A stretch of DNA of 64,000 nt from Delphinus delphis (Eukaryota; Chordata; Mammalia; Artiodactyla; Delphinidae), in contig NC_082687.1 in assembly GCF_949987515.2 (NCBI RefSeq), positions 23,482,148 to 23,546,147 of the forward strand. The letters are read 5' to 3'. Positions 1-11,552 of the stretch are shown here, one piece after another; the first letter of the stretch is position 1, and every line of letters starts with the position of its first letter. The position numbers and the translations under genes were made by a program. Under the pieces are notes generated by a model. The model searched no databases. It saw nothing but the letters and a program-made list of their open reading frames with translations, and was not told the origin of the DNA.

Positions 1-1051
1 GTAAAATAAAATTACCTTGCCAGGAGGAGCAAAGTAATTGGGCTTTTAGTTGAAAAATTGAAAGTAGTACAGTTTTTGTTATTAATGTTGACTGTACTAT
101 GAAAGTTCTTCAGGGTGATTATACCTAACCATTTAAGGGTTGTGCTGTTGCTAGTGGCTTTTAGACCTTGTTGACACCGATGACCTCACTTGAAAGTTAT
201 AGACTCTTTCCCAGGAACATGGACATATATCAGAATATTTTCTTCCTAGGAGTTTGTGCCAGTTTTAGAATCCAGTTCTACACCTTGCCAAATGAATTTG
301 CAGTTTCTTTATAAATAAATAAATAAGTGCTTATTCACATTTGTTCCTTTCGTGGCCAAGTACCTAATAGTGTTCTAGTCTGAAATCATTAATATTTACT
401 GAGCACTTAATATGTGTCAGGCACATAGATGAATATGGTTCCTTATAAAAGTTCTAATAATCTGGTAGGGGGAAGTTTTAAGTAATACTGTAAGGAGACA
501 GGCTCCTTTTCCTTAGCAGTGTTTTTGAGCTGTTATTTACTGAGAAATATTCTGAGGAAAGGGTAGGAAAAAAATTCAGCCTTCTTTCATTATTTATACC
601 TTTTACTGTAATCACCCACTTCCAAAATAGCTCCACTTGACAGAAAGTGTAACCTTTGAATCCTGTGTTCTGTGTATTAGAAAAGAAATCCATTCTTGTA
701 TACGGTGATGAGTGTTGCAACAACTGTGATATTTCTGTAGAGAAATTTTAAGACTGTGGAGCTTCAGTTTCATCTTCTGTAAAGGAGGGTACTGAAAGAG
801 AATGGCCTTTAGGATCTGTCATTCTGTAGAGTTATACTAGGATTTTGCTCTCTACCTTGTTCGCTCCATCTGTGATTAGGTACTCGACTTTAGTAAGATT
901 TGGTAAAGACTAGTGTAATCAATATTTTTAAAGTTACTGAGATTTGAAGGATGCTTATTAAGGATTAAGGCAATTTAAAAATATTTGTGTAGGTGATACC
1001 CATCCACTGTATTTAGAATTTTAATTTCATAAAAACAATTTTTAATTTTAG
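1..1051 (+). other. Probable intron ending at a splice acceptor
   Basis: A+T-rich unique sequence with no sustained open frame. It ends in a T-rich stretch followed by TAG at 1049-1051, a plausible 3' splice site. A short stretch near 380-430 resembles the MIR/L2 motif 'ttactgagcactt...gtgtcaggcac', so a small ancient repeat relic is likely there. I see no other structure. The intron call depends on the exon that follows. Confidence 0.45.
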
Positions 1052-1213
1052 GAACAAGAGCTGAATGCTCGAGCCCGGGCCCTACAAGCTGCATCTGCAT
1101 CCTGTTCATTTCGGCCCAATGGATTTGACGACAATGATCCACCAGGAAGCTGTGGACCAACTGGTGGTGGGGGTGGAGGAGGGTTTAATACAGTTGGCAG
1201 ACTCGTATTTTGA
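1052..1213 (+). CDS. Probable terminal coding exon of an unidentified host gene
   Basis: A TAG acceptor ends at 1051. Only the frame starting at 1052 is open across the junction. It runs 53 codons to TGA at 1211-1213; the other two frames meet stops at 1062 and about 1126. The peptide starts EQELNARARALQ and continues through an Ala/Ser stretch. It then has an acidic FDDNDPPG segment, a seven-glycine run after CGPT, and ends FNTVGRLVF. The composition (charged helix-like start, disordered low-complexity middle, hydrophobic end) looks like the C-terminus of a real eukaryotic protein rather than random translation of A+T-rich DNA. The exon is also clearly more G+C rich than its flanks and matches no repeat I know. 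I do not recognise the gene. A retrocopied fragment is possible, but the intron-like upstream DNA and acceptor argue against it. The other exons lie outside this window. Confidence 0.55.
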   Translation, partial: EQELNARARALQAASASCSFRPNGFDDNDPPGSCGPTGGGGGGGFNTVGRLVF

Positions 1214-3196
1214 TGCTGAGAGAGTCCAAAATGCACTGGTCACAAAACATCCAATACTATGACTGTTTAAATGTCAGACTGTAACAAATATCATATCTAT
1301 CTTTTATTTTTCTTTTCATTAGACCGTTATACAAGAAAACATAGTGCTTGTTTTCATTTTGTTGACAAAACGTTTATTAACAAAATGCATCATTGGGAAA
1401 AAATCTACCTCTTAAAATTCCATTTTCTTTTATGGTTAGACATGCTTGACCAAAAATTTTCAGAGGCAAATATGTACCTGGTCCCTAATTAAGCTGCATT
1501 AAATTTAGTAGAGGCAATTAAATGGTCCTGTCCTCAGTTTTACTGAACAAAAGATAGATTTCATTTAGCATCCTTTATAAAAGAATTGGTGTTAGAGGTG
1601 AAGGAAATATTGTTAGTAAGGAAAGAAAGAAAATCTTTTATTTCCTGTGTAGTTACCCCATTATTAAATTCAAGTCTTTGAGAATACTAGAGATGATATA
1701 GTCTCTCATGAAGGCAATAACATAAACTTTATCGAGCTGTAGTACTTTTCAGGTTTGTTCAGTGCTGTCTTCAGCATCACTGTATCTACATTTCAAGTAC
1801 AAATGTTTTAAAAAAGGATTATTTATACATATGTGCTGAATTGATTTTAAGAAAGGTGCATGATCCTGTAGGAGCCACATTTTTACCTAAAAATTGCTAA
1901 CTTTGTAGTGTTTCTAATTGTTTGAGGATTTTAAAAATTCTATTTCAGGGAGTATATCTTCTGTGTGTTTTGAAGGAGGTGAGTTCTGTATGTGCCTTGC
2001 AGTACTGTAATTCAAAAATAGGAATCTTTGGCTGCGGAAAAGTTTTTTACAAATGAAATGTTAGGAAGTAATTTTTTGTGCTAATGTTAAAATTATAACC
2101 TTTTGAAAGGTATTAGATTTTCCTGAAGTAAAATCTGATGGTTCTAAATCAATAAGTGTAATAGTTTGTTTTTAACTCTTAGAAGAATTCAGAGGAAATC
2201 AACCTAGTCAGGTAAAAAAATTTTTTCGATTTTGTTACTTAATCCTCAGAATATTAAACATTGATCACATATTTTTAGAGTTATACATTTGTGGGGTTTT
2301 TTGTTTTTTCTCGTTTGAGTCATGCGTTTTGCACAGTTGTTTCTGTTTCACAGTTTCAGATAAAATGTCGAAATGTCAGCCCCTGTGGTCCCACATTTTC
2401 TTTTGCCAGGAAACTGGAAACAAGTCACTTCTCCTGGGTCTTGATTATACAGTATTTAGAAGTTATCCCAATTGTCCCCATTCCTAAAAGTTTTAACTTA
2501 TCCATGGTGTACATTGTTCTGAAGATTGGTCACATATTTATTTTGAAAACATTTTAAGGAAAGAATGTTCTTTGGTGATTTGGGGTTTATCTTTTTCCCA
2601 AGCTTTTAATGGCAGTGGTTAAAAACAGAACTCCTCATCTTCATTCTACTACTTACCACTCCTAACCTGTTTCTAGTCACCAGGAAGATTAGGAAAACTG
2701 ACTGGATTAGTTAAAAACTGGAAATTCTTTTGCAGAATTGAGACTTCTCTTGCCTACAAATCACTGAACCAGAAAGTTTTTTTTATCAACTGTCTTTCCT
2801 CTGGACTTCCTATTGTTCTAATAATGAATGTCTAAGCTATGCGTTCAGTTATCCACTGGCTAGATAATGATTTATAGTCAGACTATATCAGTCTTAGCAT
2901 CTATTGAAATTGGTAAAGTCATGTAATACTTGGTGGGTTGATAGTGGGCTCAGCTGCTTCTACTAGAAACTTCCATAAAGACAATTAGACCTACACAAAG
3001 TTTTATCTATGAAAATAGCAAGTCCTTCAAAGATTTTTATGTGTCAAGGTAATACATATTGAATTTTCAAAATGATAAGAGAAAGATGAAACTCTAGTTA
3101 TATAATAATACCGAGCATATTTAGATAACTTCATACCACTACCAAAGACTGGAAATTAAAGATTTCCTTTTAAGATTAAAAATATAGTAACATTAA
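1214..3196 (+). other. Putative 3' UTR then unique intergenic DNA
   Basis: This A+T-rich sequence follows the stop codon of the putative last exon. There is no clear AATAAA nearby. ATTAAA variants occur at about 1498-1503 and 1517-1522, the second followed by a T/G-rich stretch, so the transcript could end near 1540. No repeat family is recognisable up to the L1 target duplication at 3197. The small ORFs here have no protein-like composition. Confidence 0.3.
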
Positions 3197-3208
3197 TTAT
3201 TTGCTGAA
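3197..3208. repeat. Target-site duplication of antisense L1, left copy
   Basis: ttatttgctgaa at 3197-3208 is repeated exactly at 8911-8922, immediately outside the 5' end of the antisense L1. This fits target-primed reverse transcription. Confidence 0.75.
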
Positions 3209-3243
3209 CTTTTATTTATTTTAGAGAAAATTGTTAATTTTTT

Positions 3244-3653
3244 CCTTTTTTTTTAAACATTTTTATTGGAGTATAACTGCTTTACAATGGTGTGTTAGTT
3301 TCTGCTGTATAGCAGAGTGAATCAACTATACATATACATATATCCCCATATCTCCTCCTTCTTGGTCTCCCTCCCACCCCTCTAGGTGGACACAAAGCAT
3401 GAAGCTGATCTCCCTGTGCTATGTGGCTGCTTCCCACTAGCTAACTATTTTACATTTGGTAGTGTATATACGTCCATGCCACTCTCTCACTTTGTCCCAG
3501 CTTATCCTTCCCCTTCCCCGTGTCCTCAAGTCCATTCTCTACGTCTGTGTCTTTATTCCTGTCCTGCCCCTAGGTTCAACAGAACCATTTTTTTTTAGAT
3601 TCCATATATATGTGTTAGCATACGGTATTAGTTTTTCTCTTCACTCTGTATGT
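3244..3653 (-). mobile_element. 5'-truncated LINE-1 3' end nested in an older L1 tail
   Basis: On the plus strand this reads poly(T), then the reverse complement of a cetartiodactyl L1 3' UTR (attggagtataactgctttacaa, the 'ctccctcccacc' tract, 'ttcccactagcta', 'cattctctacgtctgtgtc'). It stops at about 3653, where a different, more diverged L1 3' end begins. Short T-rich repeats (ttaatttttt at 3234-3243 and gaattttttt at 3654-3663) probably are its target duplication inside the older element's tail. It is closely related to the 3' end at 49084-49500. Confidence 0.75.
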
Positions 3654-5440
3654 GAATTTTTTTAATTGAAGTATAGTTGATTTACAATGCTGTGCTAATT
3701 TCTGTTGTACAGCAAAGTGATTCAGTTATACATATATATACATTCTTTATTATATTCTTTTCCATTTTGGCTTAGCTCAGAATATTGAATACAGTTCCCT
3801 GTGCTATACAGTAGGACCTTGTTGTTTATCCCTTCTATATGTTATAGTTTGTATCTGCTAACCCCAAACTCCCAGTCCATCCCTCCCATGCCCCTCCTCC
3901 ACCTTTGCAACCACAAGTCTGTTCTCTATGTCTGTGTGTCTGTTTCTGTTTTGTAGATATGTTCCTTTGTGTCATATTCTAGATTCCATGTATAAGTGAT
4001 ATATTGTCTTTCTCTTTCTGACTTATTTCACTTAGTATGGTAATCTATAGTTCCATCCATGTTGCTGCAAATGGCATTATTTCATTCTTTTTTATGGCTG
4101 AGTAGTATTCCATTGTGTATATGTACCACATCTTCTTTATCCATTCATTTGTTGATGGACATTTACATTGTTTCCATGTCTTGGCTGTTGTGAATAGTGC
4201 TGCTATGACCATAGGCGTGCATATATCTTTTTGAATTATAGTTTTTTCTGGATATATGCCCAGGAGCGGGATTGCTAGATCATATGGTAATTCTATTTTT
4301 AGCTTTTTGAGGAACCTTCATACTGTTTTCCATAGTGGCTGCACCAACTTACATTCCCACCAGCAGTGTAGGAGGGTTCCCTTTTCTCCACAGTCTCTCC
4401 AGCATTTGTTATTTGTAGAGTTTTTAGTGATGGCCATTCTGACTGGTGTGAGTTGGTACCTCATTGTAGTTTTGATTTGCATTTGTCTAATAATTAGTGA
4501 TGTTGAGCATCTTTTCATGTGCCTATTGGTTATCTGTGTGTCTTTGAAGAAATGTCTATTTAGGTCTTCTGGCCATTTTTCTATTGAGTTGTTTTTTTGT
4601 TATTGAGTTGTATGAGCTGTTTGTATATTTTGGAAATTAAGCCCTTGTCGGTCACATTGTTTGCAAATATTTTCTTCCATTCTGTAGGTTGCCTTTTCAT
4701 TTTGTTTATGGTTTCCTTTGTAAGTTTCATTAGATCTCATTTGTTTATTTTCGCTTTTATTTCTATTGCCTTGGGAAACTGACCTAAGAAAACATTGGTA
4801 CAATTTCTGTCAGAGAATGTTTTGCTTATTATCTCTTCTAGGAGTTTTATGGTGTCATGTCTTATGTTTAAGTCTTTAAGCCATTTGAGTCTATTTTTAT
4901 GCATAGTGTCGGGGTGTGTTCTAACTTCACTGATTTCCGTGCGGCTGTCCAACTTTCCCAGCACCCCTTGCTGAAGAGACTGTCTTTTTTCCTATTGTAT
5001 ATTCTTGCCTCCTTTGTCTAAGATTAATTGTCCATAGGTGTGTGGGTTTATTTTGGGGCTCGCTATTCTGTCCCATGTATCTGTATGTCTGTTTTTGTGC
5101 CAGTACCATGCTGCTGTGATTACTGTAGCTTTGTAGTATTATCTGAGGTCTGGGAGGGCTATGCCTCCATCTTCGTTCTTTTTCCTCAGGATTGCTTTGG
5201 CAATTCTGGGTCTTTTATGGTTCCATACAAATTTTAGGATTATTCTAGTTCTGTGAAAAATGTCATGGGTAATTTGTTAGGGATCTCATTAAATCTGTAG
5301 ATTGTTTTGGGTAGTATGGCCATTTAACAATATTAATTCTTCCAATCCAAGAGCGTGGGATACCTTTCCATTTCTTTGAATCACCTTTAGTTTCCTATAT
5401 TAATGTTTCATAGTTCTCAGCATTTAAGTCTTTTGCCTTC

Positions 5441-5930
5441 TTAGCCAGGTTTATTCCTAAGTACTTTTTTTTTTTGGCGCAATTGTAAAAGGTAGTCTTT
5501 TTTTTTACATTCCCTTTCTGATATTTCATTGTTAGTGTAAAGAAATGCAACTGATTTCTGTATGTTAATCTTGTATCCTGCTACCTTGCTGAATTTGTTT
5601 ATCAGTTCTAGTAGTTTTTGTGTGGAATCTTGAGGGTTTTCTATATATAGTATCATGTCATCTGCGTGTAATGACAGTTTTACCTCTTCCCTTCCAATTT
5701 GGATACCTTTTATTTATTTTTCTTGCCTGAGTGCTGTGGCTAGGACTTCAGTAGTATGTTGAATAAAAGTGGTGAGAGTGGGCATCTTTATCATGTTGTG
5801 TTGATTTTAGTGGGAAGGCTTTCACCTTTTCACCATTGAGTGTTATATTGGCTCTGGGTTTGTCATAAATAGCTTTTATTATGTTGAGATATGTTCCTTC
5901 TATATCTACTTTAGTAAGAGTTTTTATCAT
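5441..5930 (-). pseudogene. LINE-1 ORF2 reverse transcriptase remnant
   Basis: Two minus-strand open pieces carry L1 ORF2 reverse-transcriptase sequence. One (5748-5930) reads [20 protein letters not shown]; the other (5441-5656) reads [20 protein letters not shown] then [19 protein letters not shown]. These are the thumb-side palm segments that flank the FADD catalytic motif in L1. They lie in different frames, separated by stops and a gap, so no functional enzyme is encoded. Confidence 0.85.
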
Positions 5931-7964
5931 GAATGGATGTAGAATTTTGTCAAATGTTTTTTCTGCATCTGTTGAGATGATTGTGTGGTTTTTGTCTTTT
6001 GTTGATGTGGTGTATCACATTGATTGATTTGCATATGTTGAACCATACTTGTGAACATGGGATGAATACCACTGGTTGTGTAAAATCCTCTTCCTGTATT
6101 GATACTTTTATCATGTTATAGTGTCCTTATCTTTCTTTATGGCCTTTGTTTTAAAGTCTATTTTGTCTGATATGAGCATTGCGACCCCTACTTTCTTGTC
6201 ATTTATGTTTGCGTGAAATATCTTTTTCCATCCCCTTACTTTCAATCTATGTGTGTCCTTTGCCCTAAAGTGACTCTCTTGTAGGCAGCATATTATAGGC
6301 TCTTGTTTTTTTAATCCAATCTGCCACTCTTATGTCTTTTGATTGGATCATTTAGTCCATTGACATTTAAGGTAATTATTGATATGTATTTATTACTATT
6401 TTAAACCTTGTTTTCCTGTTGTTTTTATATTTCTTCCTTGTCCCTTTTTCTTTTTTGCTTTTCCTTTTGTGATTTGATTTTTTTTTTTTTTTTGGATTAT
6501 ACTTATGTTGTCTTCTCTTTGGTGTTTGTGACTTTATTGTATGTTTTTGATTTGTTTTGGTTACCCTGTTTTTCAAGTATGTTAACCCCTTCCTACATCT
6601 ACTTTGCCTTAGACTGGTAGTCATATAGGCTCAAATGCATTCTTTAAAATTAAAACCAAAAAAAGAATCTAAATTTTCTTTCTCTCCTCCCCCACATTTT
6701 GTGATTTTGATGTCCTCTTTTACAGCTTCATGTTCATCCTTTTGCTGTTCCTTGTGGTTATCATCACTTTCACAAATAGATTTTTTTTTCTTTTTAATCA
6801 GTATACTGGCTCATTTAAGTGATTTACTTTCCTATTGTGATTTCCTCTTTCCTATAGCTTCTTGCCTCTTTTCTATTTAGAGAAATCCTTTCAATATTTC
6901 TTTTAGGATAGGTTTAGTATTGCTGTATTCTTTTAGTTTTTGCTTTTCTAAGAAATTCCTTATCTCTTTCTATTTTAAACGGTAATCTTGCTGGGTGGAG
7001 TATTCTCGGTTGCAGACTTTTCCCTTTCAAGACTTTGAATATATTTTGCCATTCTCTTCTGGCCTGTAACATTTCTGTAGAAAAATCAGCTGATAGCCCT
7101 ATGGGGGTTCCCTTGTAATTAACCTTGCTTTTCTCTTGCTGCCTTTAGAATCCTTTCTTTAACATTTGCCATTTTAATTATAACATGTCTTGGTGTATGT
7201 CTGTTTGGGTTCATCTTCTTTGGAACCCTGTGCTTCCTGTACCTGGATATCTGTTTCCTTCTTTAAGTTTGAGAAGTTTTCAGCCATAATTTCTTCAAAT
7301 ACATTTTCAATCCCCTTTTCTCCTTCTTCTTCTGGAATCCCTATTATGCATAGATTGGCAGGCTTTTAATTATCCCATAGGTCTCTCATACTGCTTTCGT
7401 TTCTTTTCATTTGGCTTTCTGTCCGCTGTTCTGACTGGGTGATTTCCATTATTCTATCTTCCAGATCATTTACTCATTCTTCATTCTTACTTCATTCTTA
7501 CTGCTGTTCATTGCCTTTAGTTCAGCTTTTGCCTCTGCAAATGAATTTTCTAATTTTCCTTGGCTCCTCCTCCTATTTTCTAGTTCCTTTTTAAAGTAAT
7601 CTGCATTTCTGTCGACAGCCTTTCTAATTCCTTTAGTATTTTCATTATCTCCTCTTTAAACTTGGTGTCTATTAGACTGAAGAGGTCTCTTTCGTTGTTC
7701 TTTCAGGGGAATTCTCTTGGTCTTTTAAGTGGGAGTGGTTCCTCTGCTTCTTCATTTTACTTATATTTCTCTTACTCTGAGTTTAGGAGAAACAGTTATC
7801 TACTGTGGTCTTGGAAAGCTATTTATACGTGGGAGTGTCCCTGTGCACCTTGGGTAGGTTTATTATTTTTGGCGCAAGGGCTCTTTTTAGTATGGATGCC
7901 TGCCACCTTTTTCCTCAGCGTGTGCTGGCTGTTATCCCCTTGATAGGGGATACACAGATGTGGT

Positions 7965-8235
7965 GGCTCGTGCACCCTCCCAGAGCCCTCAACAGGGCAG
8001 TGGTGGCCAGTACGCACTCCCAGATCTCAACAGCAGAGGCTTGTGCACGCTCCTAGATCCCACAACAGTGGTGGCAACGGCTGGCACACACTCCCAGATC
8101 TCTCAGTGGTGGCAGCTCACATGTGCTCCAGAGCCTGCAACGGCAGAGATAGCAGCTGGCACCTGCTCCCTGATATTTCAGCAGTGGTGTGCATTGGTGG
8201 CAGCAGCTCACACCCACCCCCAGGGCTCGTGACAG
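7965..8235 (-). repeat. Degenerate 33-48 bp tandem repeat in the L1 5' UTR
   Basis: A motif like ctcccagatc, followed by a cagcagtggtggcagctggca-type spacer, recurs with anchors at about 7977, 8017, 8050, 8091, 8126, 8166 and 8214. That gives roughly seven diverged copies with unit length near 33-48 bp. It lies within the 5' UTR of the antisense L1. The open frames across it are by-products of the repeat. Confidence 0.55.
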
Positions 8236-8910
8236 CAGTGTCCTGTCACCTGAGAGTGCGCACATGGGGAAAGAGTCTCCTGTGGCAGGGCCGGGCCCTC
8301 CCCTCGCCCGCCCCCCAGCAATGGCACCTCACCTCTACGGCAGGCCAAGGATTCGTCCGCTTGCACGCTCGGTTACAGCCACATCACACTCCAGCCCTTT
8401 CAGGCTGTCTCCTCACAGCCGAGCCCAGTCCTCTCCCTGGGCCTGACCTCTGAAGCCTGAGCTTCAGCACCGAGCCCCCGTCTGCACCAGCAGACATGCA
8501 TCTCAGGCTGGGGATTGCAGGGCAGCAGCACTGACAATCTGTTCGTCTCTCTCCATTTTGCCTCCCAAAAACAGGTTGCTGCACTCTCCTCCGAGGCTCC
8601 AAAGCTCCTCCTCCATCCAGGCTGATCTCCCCACCAGTGAGAGGACTTCCCAGGGTGCAGGAACCTTTCCTCTTTCACAGCTCACTCCCAGGGCCACAGG
8701 TCCCATCCTGATTCCTTTTTTTTTTTTTTTTCTTTGTCTTTTGTCCTACCTGGTTACATGGAGATTTTCTTGCCCTTTTGGAAGTCTGAGGTCTGCTAGC
8801 ATGCAGTAGATGTTCTGTGAGAATAGTCCCACATGTTGATATATTTTTGATGTATTTTGGGGAGGAGGTGACCTCCATGTCCTACTACTATGCCATCTTG
8901 ATCGCTCTTC

Positions 8911-8922
8911 TTATTTGCTGAA
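8911..8922. repeat. Target-site duplication of antisense L1, right copy
   Basis: Exact copy of ttatttgctgaa at 3197-3208. It defines the 5' end of the antisense L1 at 8910. Confidence 0.75.
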
Positions 8923-10338
8923 TTTAAAGTATTTATACCTATGGAAGATTTGGAACCAGAATAATGAGACACTTCATTCAAAAACTCATCTAACTGACCC
9001 TTTTCAATAAGCTAATACTAAGGATTGCTAAGGATCATTTTATTCCTCAGTAATTAGCATCTCCATTGCTTTCATGCAGCTTTATTTGATTGTCGTATTA
9101 GGTCTTTTCTTTCTCCCATATTCCTAACCCTTGTACTTTCCTCTGACTCTTGCATATAAGGTCTGACTGAAGGCTGACTAGAGAACTACTGTTTCTCTTT
9201 AGTTCAGCCTAAGGTAATCAGTTTAAATGAAGCTGCTCATTGCTGCTGAGAAGAACACATTAGGCCTCACTAACAAAAATAAAAAACTAGAAATCTAAGT
9301 CTATTCTTTCAAGGATGTTTATTGACACATTGAGAAAAGTAGAATTTTTTTCCAGAGAGATATACAAAGAAGAAAATACATGTGATGATGTTGGATATGT
9401 AAGCCCTTGTAACCCATCCACTAAGAAAATGCCTGTGCACCTCTGACTCATGACATTTACATAGCTCATGTTGGAGAAAGGAATGTAGCTCATTCCCCAA
9501 GTATCTTCCCATCACTTCTCTTCCAGCTGAATAATCAGAGAAACAGGGCAGCATTGTGTTAGAGATCCCTGACTTTCGTTTCCATACTTTAAGTTTCCAG
9601 AAGAATCCTTTGGATGTAGAAGTAAAGATCTCTCATAATGTCTAGAGGTATTGTGGAACTTTGTGGCAGGTTCAGAAGGCCTATTGTATTTTTAACTCAC
9701 ATTTGGAAAGAACAAAAATATTTCGAAAGTAAGTCTTAACCTCAAATCCATAATGTTCTTTGTCATTTAGTTCCATTCTTTTTATGATAATGTTATTTAC
9801 AAAAGCAGTTATATTTTCATAGACTACCTCTTCAAAAACTTTTTGCTACCTCTTTTAAAAGGGGATTGAATGCTTATTGTGTGCCCAGCACAGTTTAAGG
9901 AAAACATAATTGGCATAATCTGTCCAGTACACATATCTTAATATAAATCACCATTTTGATGTTGTATTCTTAGTTCCAGTTCTTAATTCCCAGTATATAT
10001 TTTTCTATGATTATGCACTTCACATAATATGCACTATACAAAGAGAGCTTTTTAAATGAATATTTCAGAGAAAATAATATATATATGGCATCTTATCTCA
10101 TCAGTGTTGTATTTTGTATATATTTTTACCCTCTGTTTTTTCTAATAAGTTTAGATTTCTAAAACTAAATAGTCCTGAAGTAATGGATAAGTTCTTCACA
10201 TCTTAGGAAAACTTATTAGGAAATGTTAACTATGATTAATAACTTAGTAACATCATCTACAGGAATAAGGTTAAACCTTGGATAATGTGATCTTGTAACT
10301 AACAGGTTAAAGTGAAAGCAAGGAAATTTGAATTGAAG
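8923..10338. other. Unique A+T-rich intergenic sequence
   Basis: No repeat family, exon or RNA gene could be recognised. Small ORFs at 9287-9554 have no protein-like features. Confidence 0.5.
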
Positions 10339-10350
10339 TTAACCCAATGA
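10339..10350. repeat. Candidate target-site duplication of sense L1, left copy
   Basis: ttaacccaatga here is identical to 17191-17202, which directly follows the A-rich tail of the sense L1. The left copy lies 230 bp upstream of the canonical L1 start. The intervening sequence may therefore belong to the inserted unit. Confidence 0.5.
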
Positions 10351-10580
10351 CTCTCTTCCACTGGAAGGGAACCAGAAAGCATGTTGCCATTGTTGCTGCT
10401 CATGGTCTTCTTTCAGTAGTGAAGGATGTCACCTTGAAGACAAAGCCTACACACAAAGGAGGGCAAAGCAAAGCAAAGCAAGAGAATTGTAGAGAAATAG
10501 TGCTGGAGTCCTGACTGTACTTCACTCAGTCCTCATGACCCGAGTTTCTTGCTATACCAGGGATGGTATAAGAACTAACT
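10351..10580 (+). other. Segment between duplication and L1 start, possible 5' transduction
   Basis: This 230-bp segment lies inside the 12-bp duplication but before the canonical 'gaggagctt...aagatggc' L1 start. It contains 'gatgtcaccttgaagac' and 'ggagggcaaagc', wording that resembles an ancient LTR (MaLR-type), but I could not classify it firmly. It could be transduced flanking DNA from the source locus, or ordinary host DNA if the duplication is a coincidence. Confidence 0.35.
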
Positions 10581-11552
10581 GAGAGGAGCTTGGGACAAGA
10601 TGGCACAGTAGAAGGATGTTGGGCTCACTTCCTCTCACGAGCACACCAAAATCACAACTGCTGAACAGCAATCAATAAAAAAGACTGGAACCTGCCAAAA
10701 AAGATAGTCTTCATCCAAGGATATAAAGAAGAAGCCACAAGATGGTAGGAGAGGTGCACTTGTGATATAATCAAATCCCGTACTCCCTAGGTGGGCAACC
10801 CACAAACTGGAGAAAATTATATCGCAGAAATTCTCCCACAGGAGTGAGAGCTCTGAGCCCCACGTCAGGCTCCCCAGCCTGGGGGTCTGGCATTAGGAGG
10901 AGCCCACAGAGTATTTGGCTTTGAAGGCCAGTGGGGCTTGATTGCAGGAGCTCCACAGGACTGGGGGGAACAGAGACCCCACTTTTGGAGAGTGCACACA
11001 AGGTCTCACACATACCAGGACACAGGGCAAAAGCAGAGTTTTCATGGGAGCCTGGGCTGGACCTACCTGCTGGTCTTGGAGTGTCTCCTGGGGAGGCAGG
11101 GTGTGACTATGACGCTCCCTGGGGATGTGGACACTGGTGGTAGAGATTTCAGGGAAAGTTCAGCTATGTGGACTTGAGGAGGCAGACGTCTTGCTTGTGT
11201 CATCAGCATGAAGACCTGGCCCCACCCAACAGCCTGTAGACTCCAGTGCTGGGACGCCTCAGGCCAAACAACCAACAGGGTGGGAACACAGCCCCACCTA
11301 TCAGCAGACAAGCCACCTAAAAACTTCCTGAGCCCACAGCTGCCTCTAGACACACCCCTTGACATGGCCCTGCTCACCAGACTGCCAAGACCCAGCTCCA
11401 CCTACCACTGGACAGGCACCAACTTCTCCCACCAGGAAGCCTGCACAAGCCTGTAGACCAATTTCACCCACCAGGAGACAGACACCAGAAGCAAGAATAC
11501 TACAATCCTGCATCCTGCGGAACTGAGTCTGCAAACACAGAAATTTAGACAA

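Larger units (their letters stand above)
3654..8910 (-). mobile_element. Near full-length antisense LINE-1 (dead)
   Basis: This stretch reads as an L1 on the minus strand. The 3' UTR begins at about 3664, followed by ORF2 (reverse transcriptase and C-terminal regions, about 4100-7000), ORF1 and intervening sequence (about 7000-7700) and a G+C-rich 5' UTR (about 7900-8910). The 5' end reads 'gatcaagatggcatagtag' on the minus strand, the typical L1 start, and directly abuts the second target duplication at 8911. The ORFs are broken by many stops and frameshifts, so the copy is old. With the tail remnant at 3209-3243 the element spans about 5.3 kb, excluding the nested L1. Confidence 0.88.

Noticed and set aside
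1065..1262. 65-codon frame overlapping the putative exon in another frame
   Set aside because: It has a stop immediately upstream in its own frame and cannot be joined through the acceptor; the 1052 frame is the better reading.
4256..4606. 116-codon plus-strand open frame
   Set aside because: It lies antisense to ORF2 of the minus-strand L1 and has no independent support.
8043..8453. 136-codon frame and overlapping frames in a G+C-rich stretch
   Set aside because: They lie in the repeated 5' UTR of the antisense L1. Overlapping open frames on both strands reflect base composition, not a gene.
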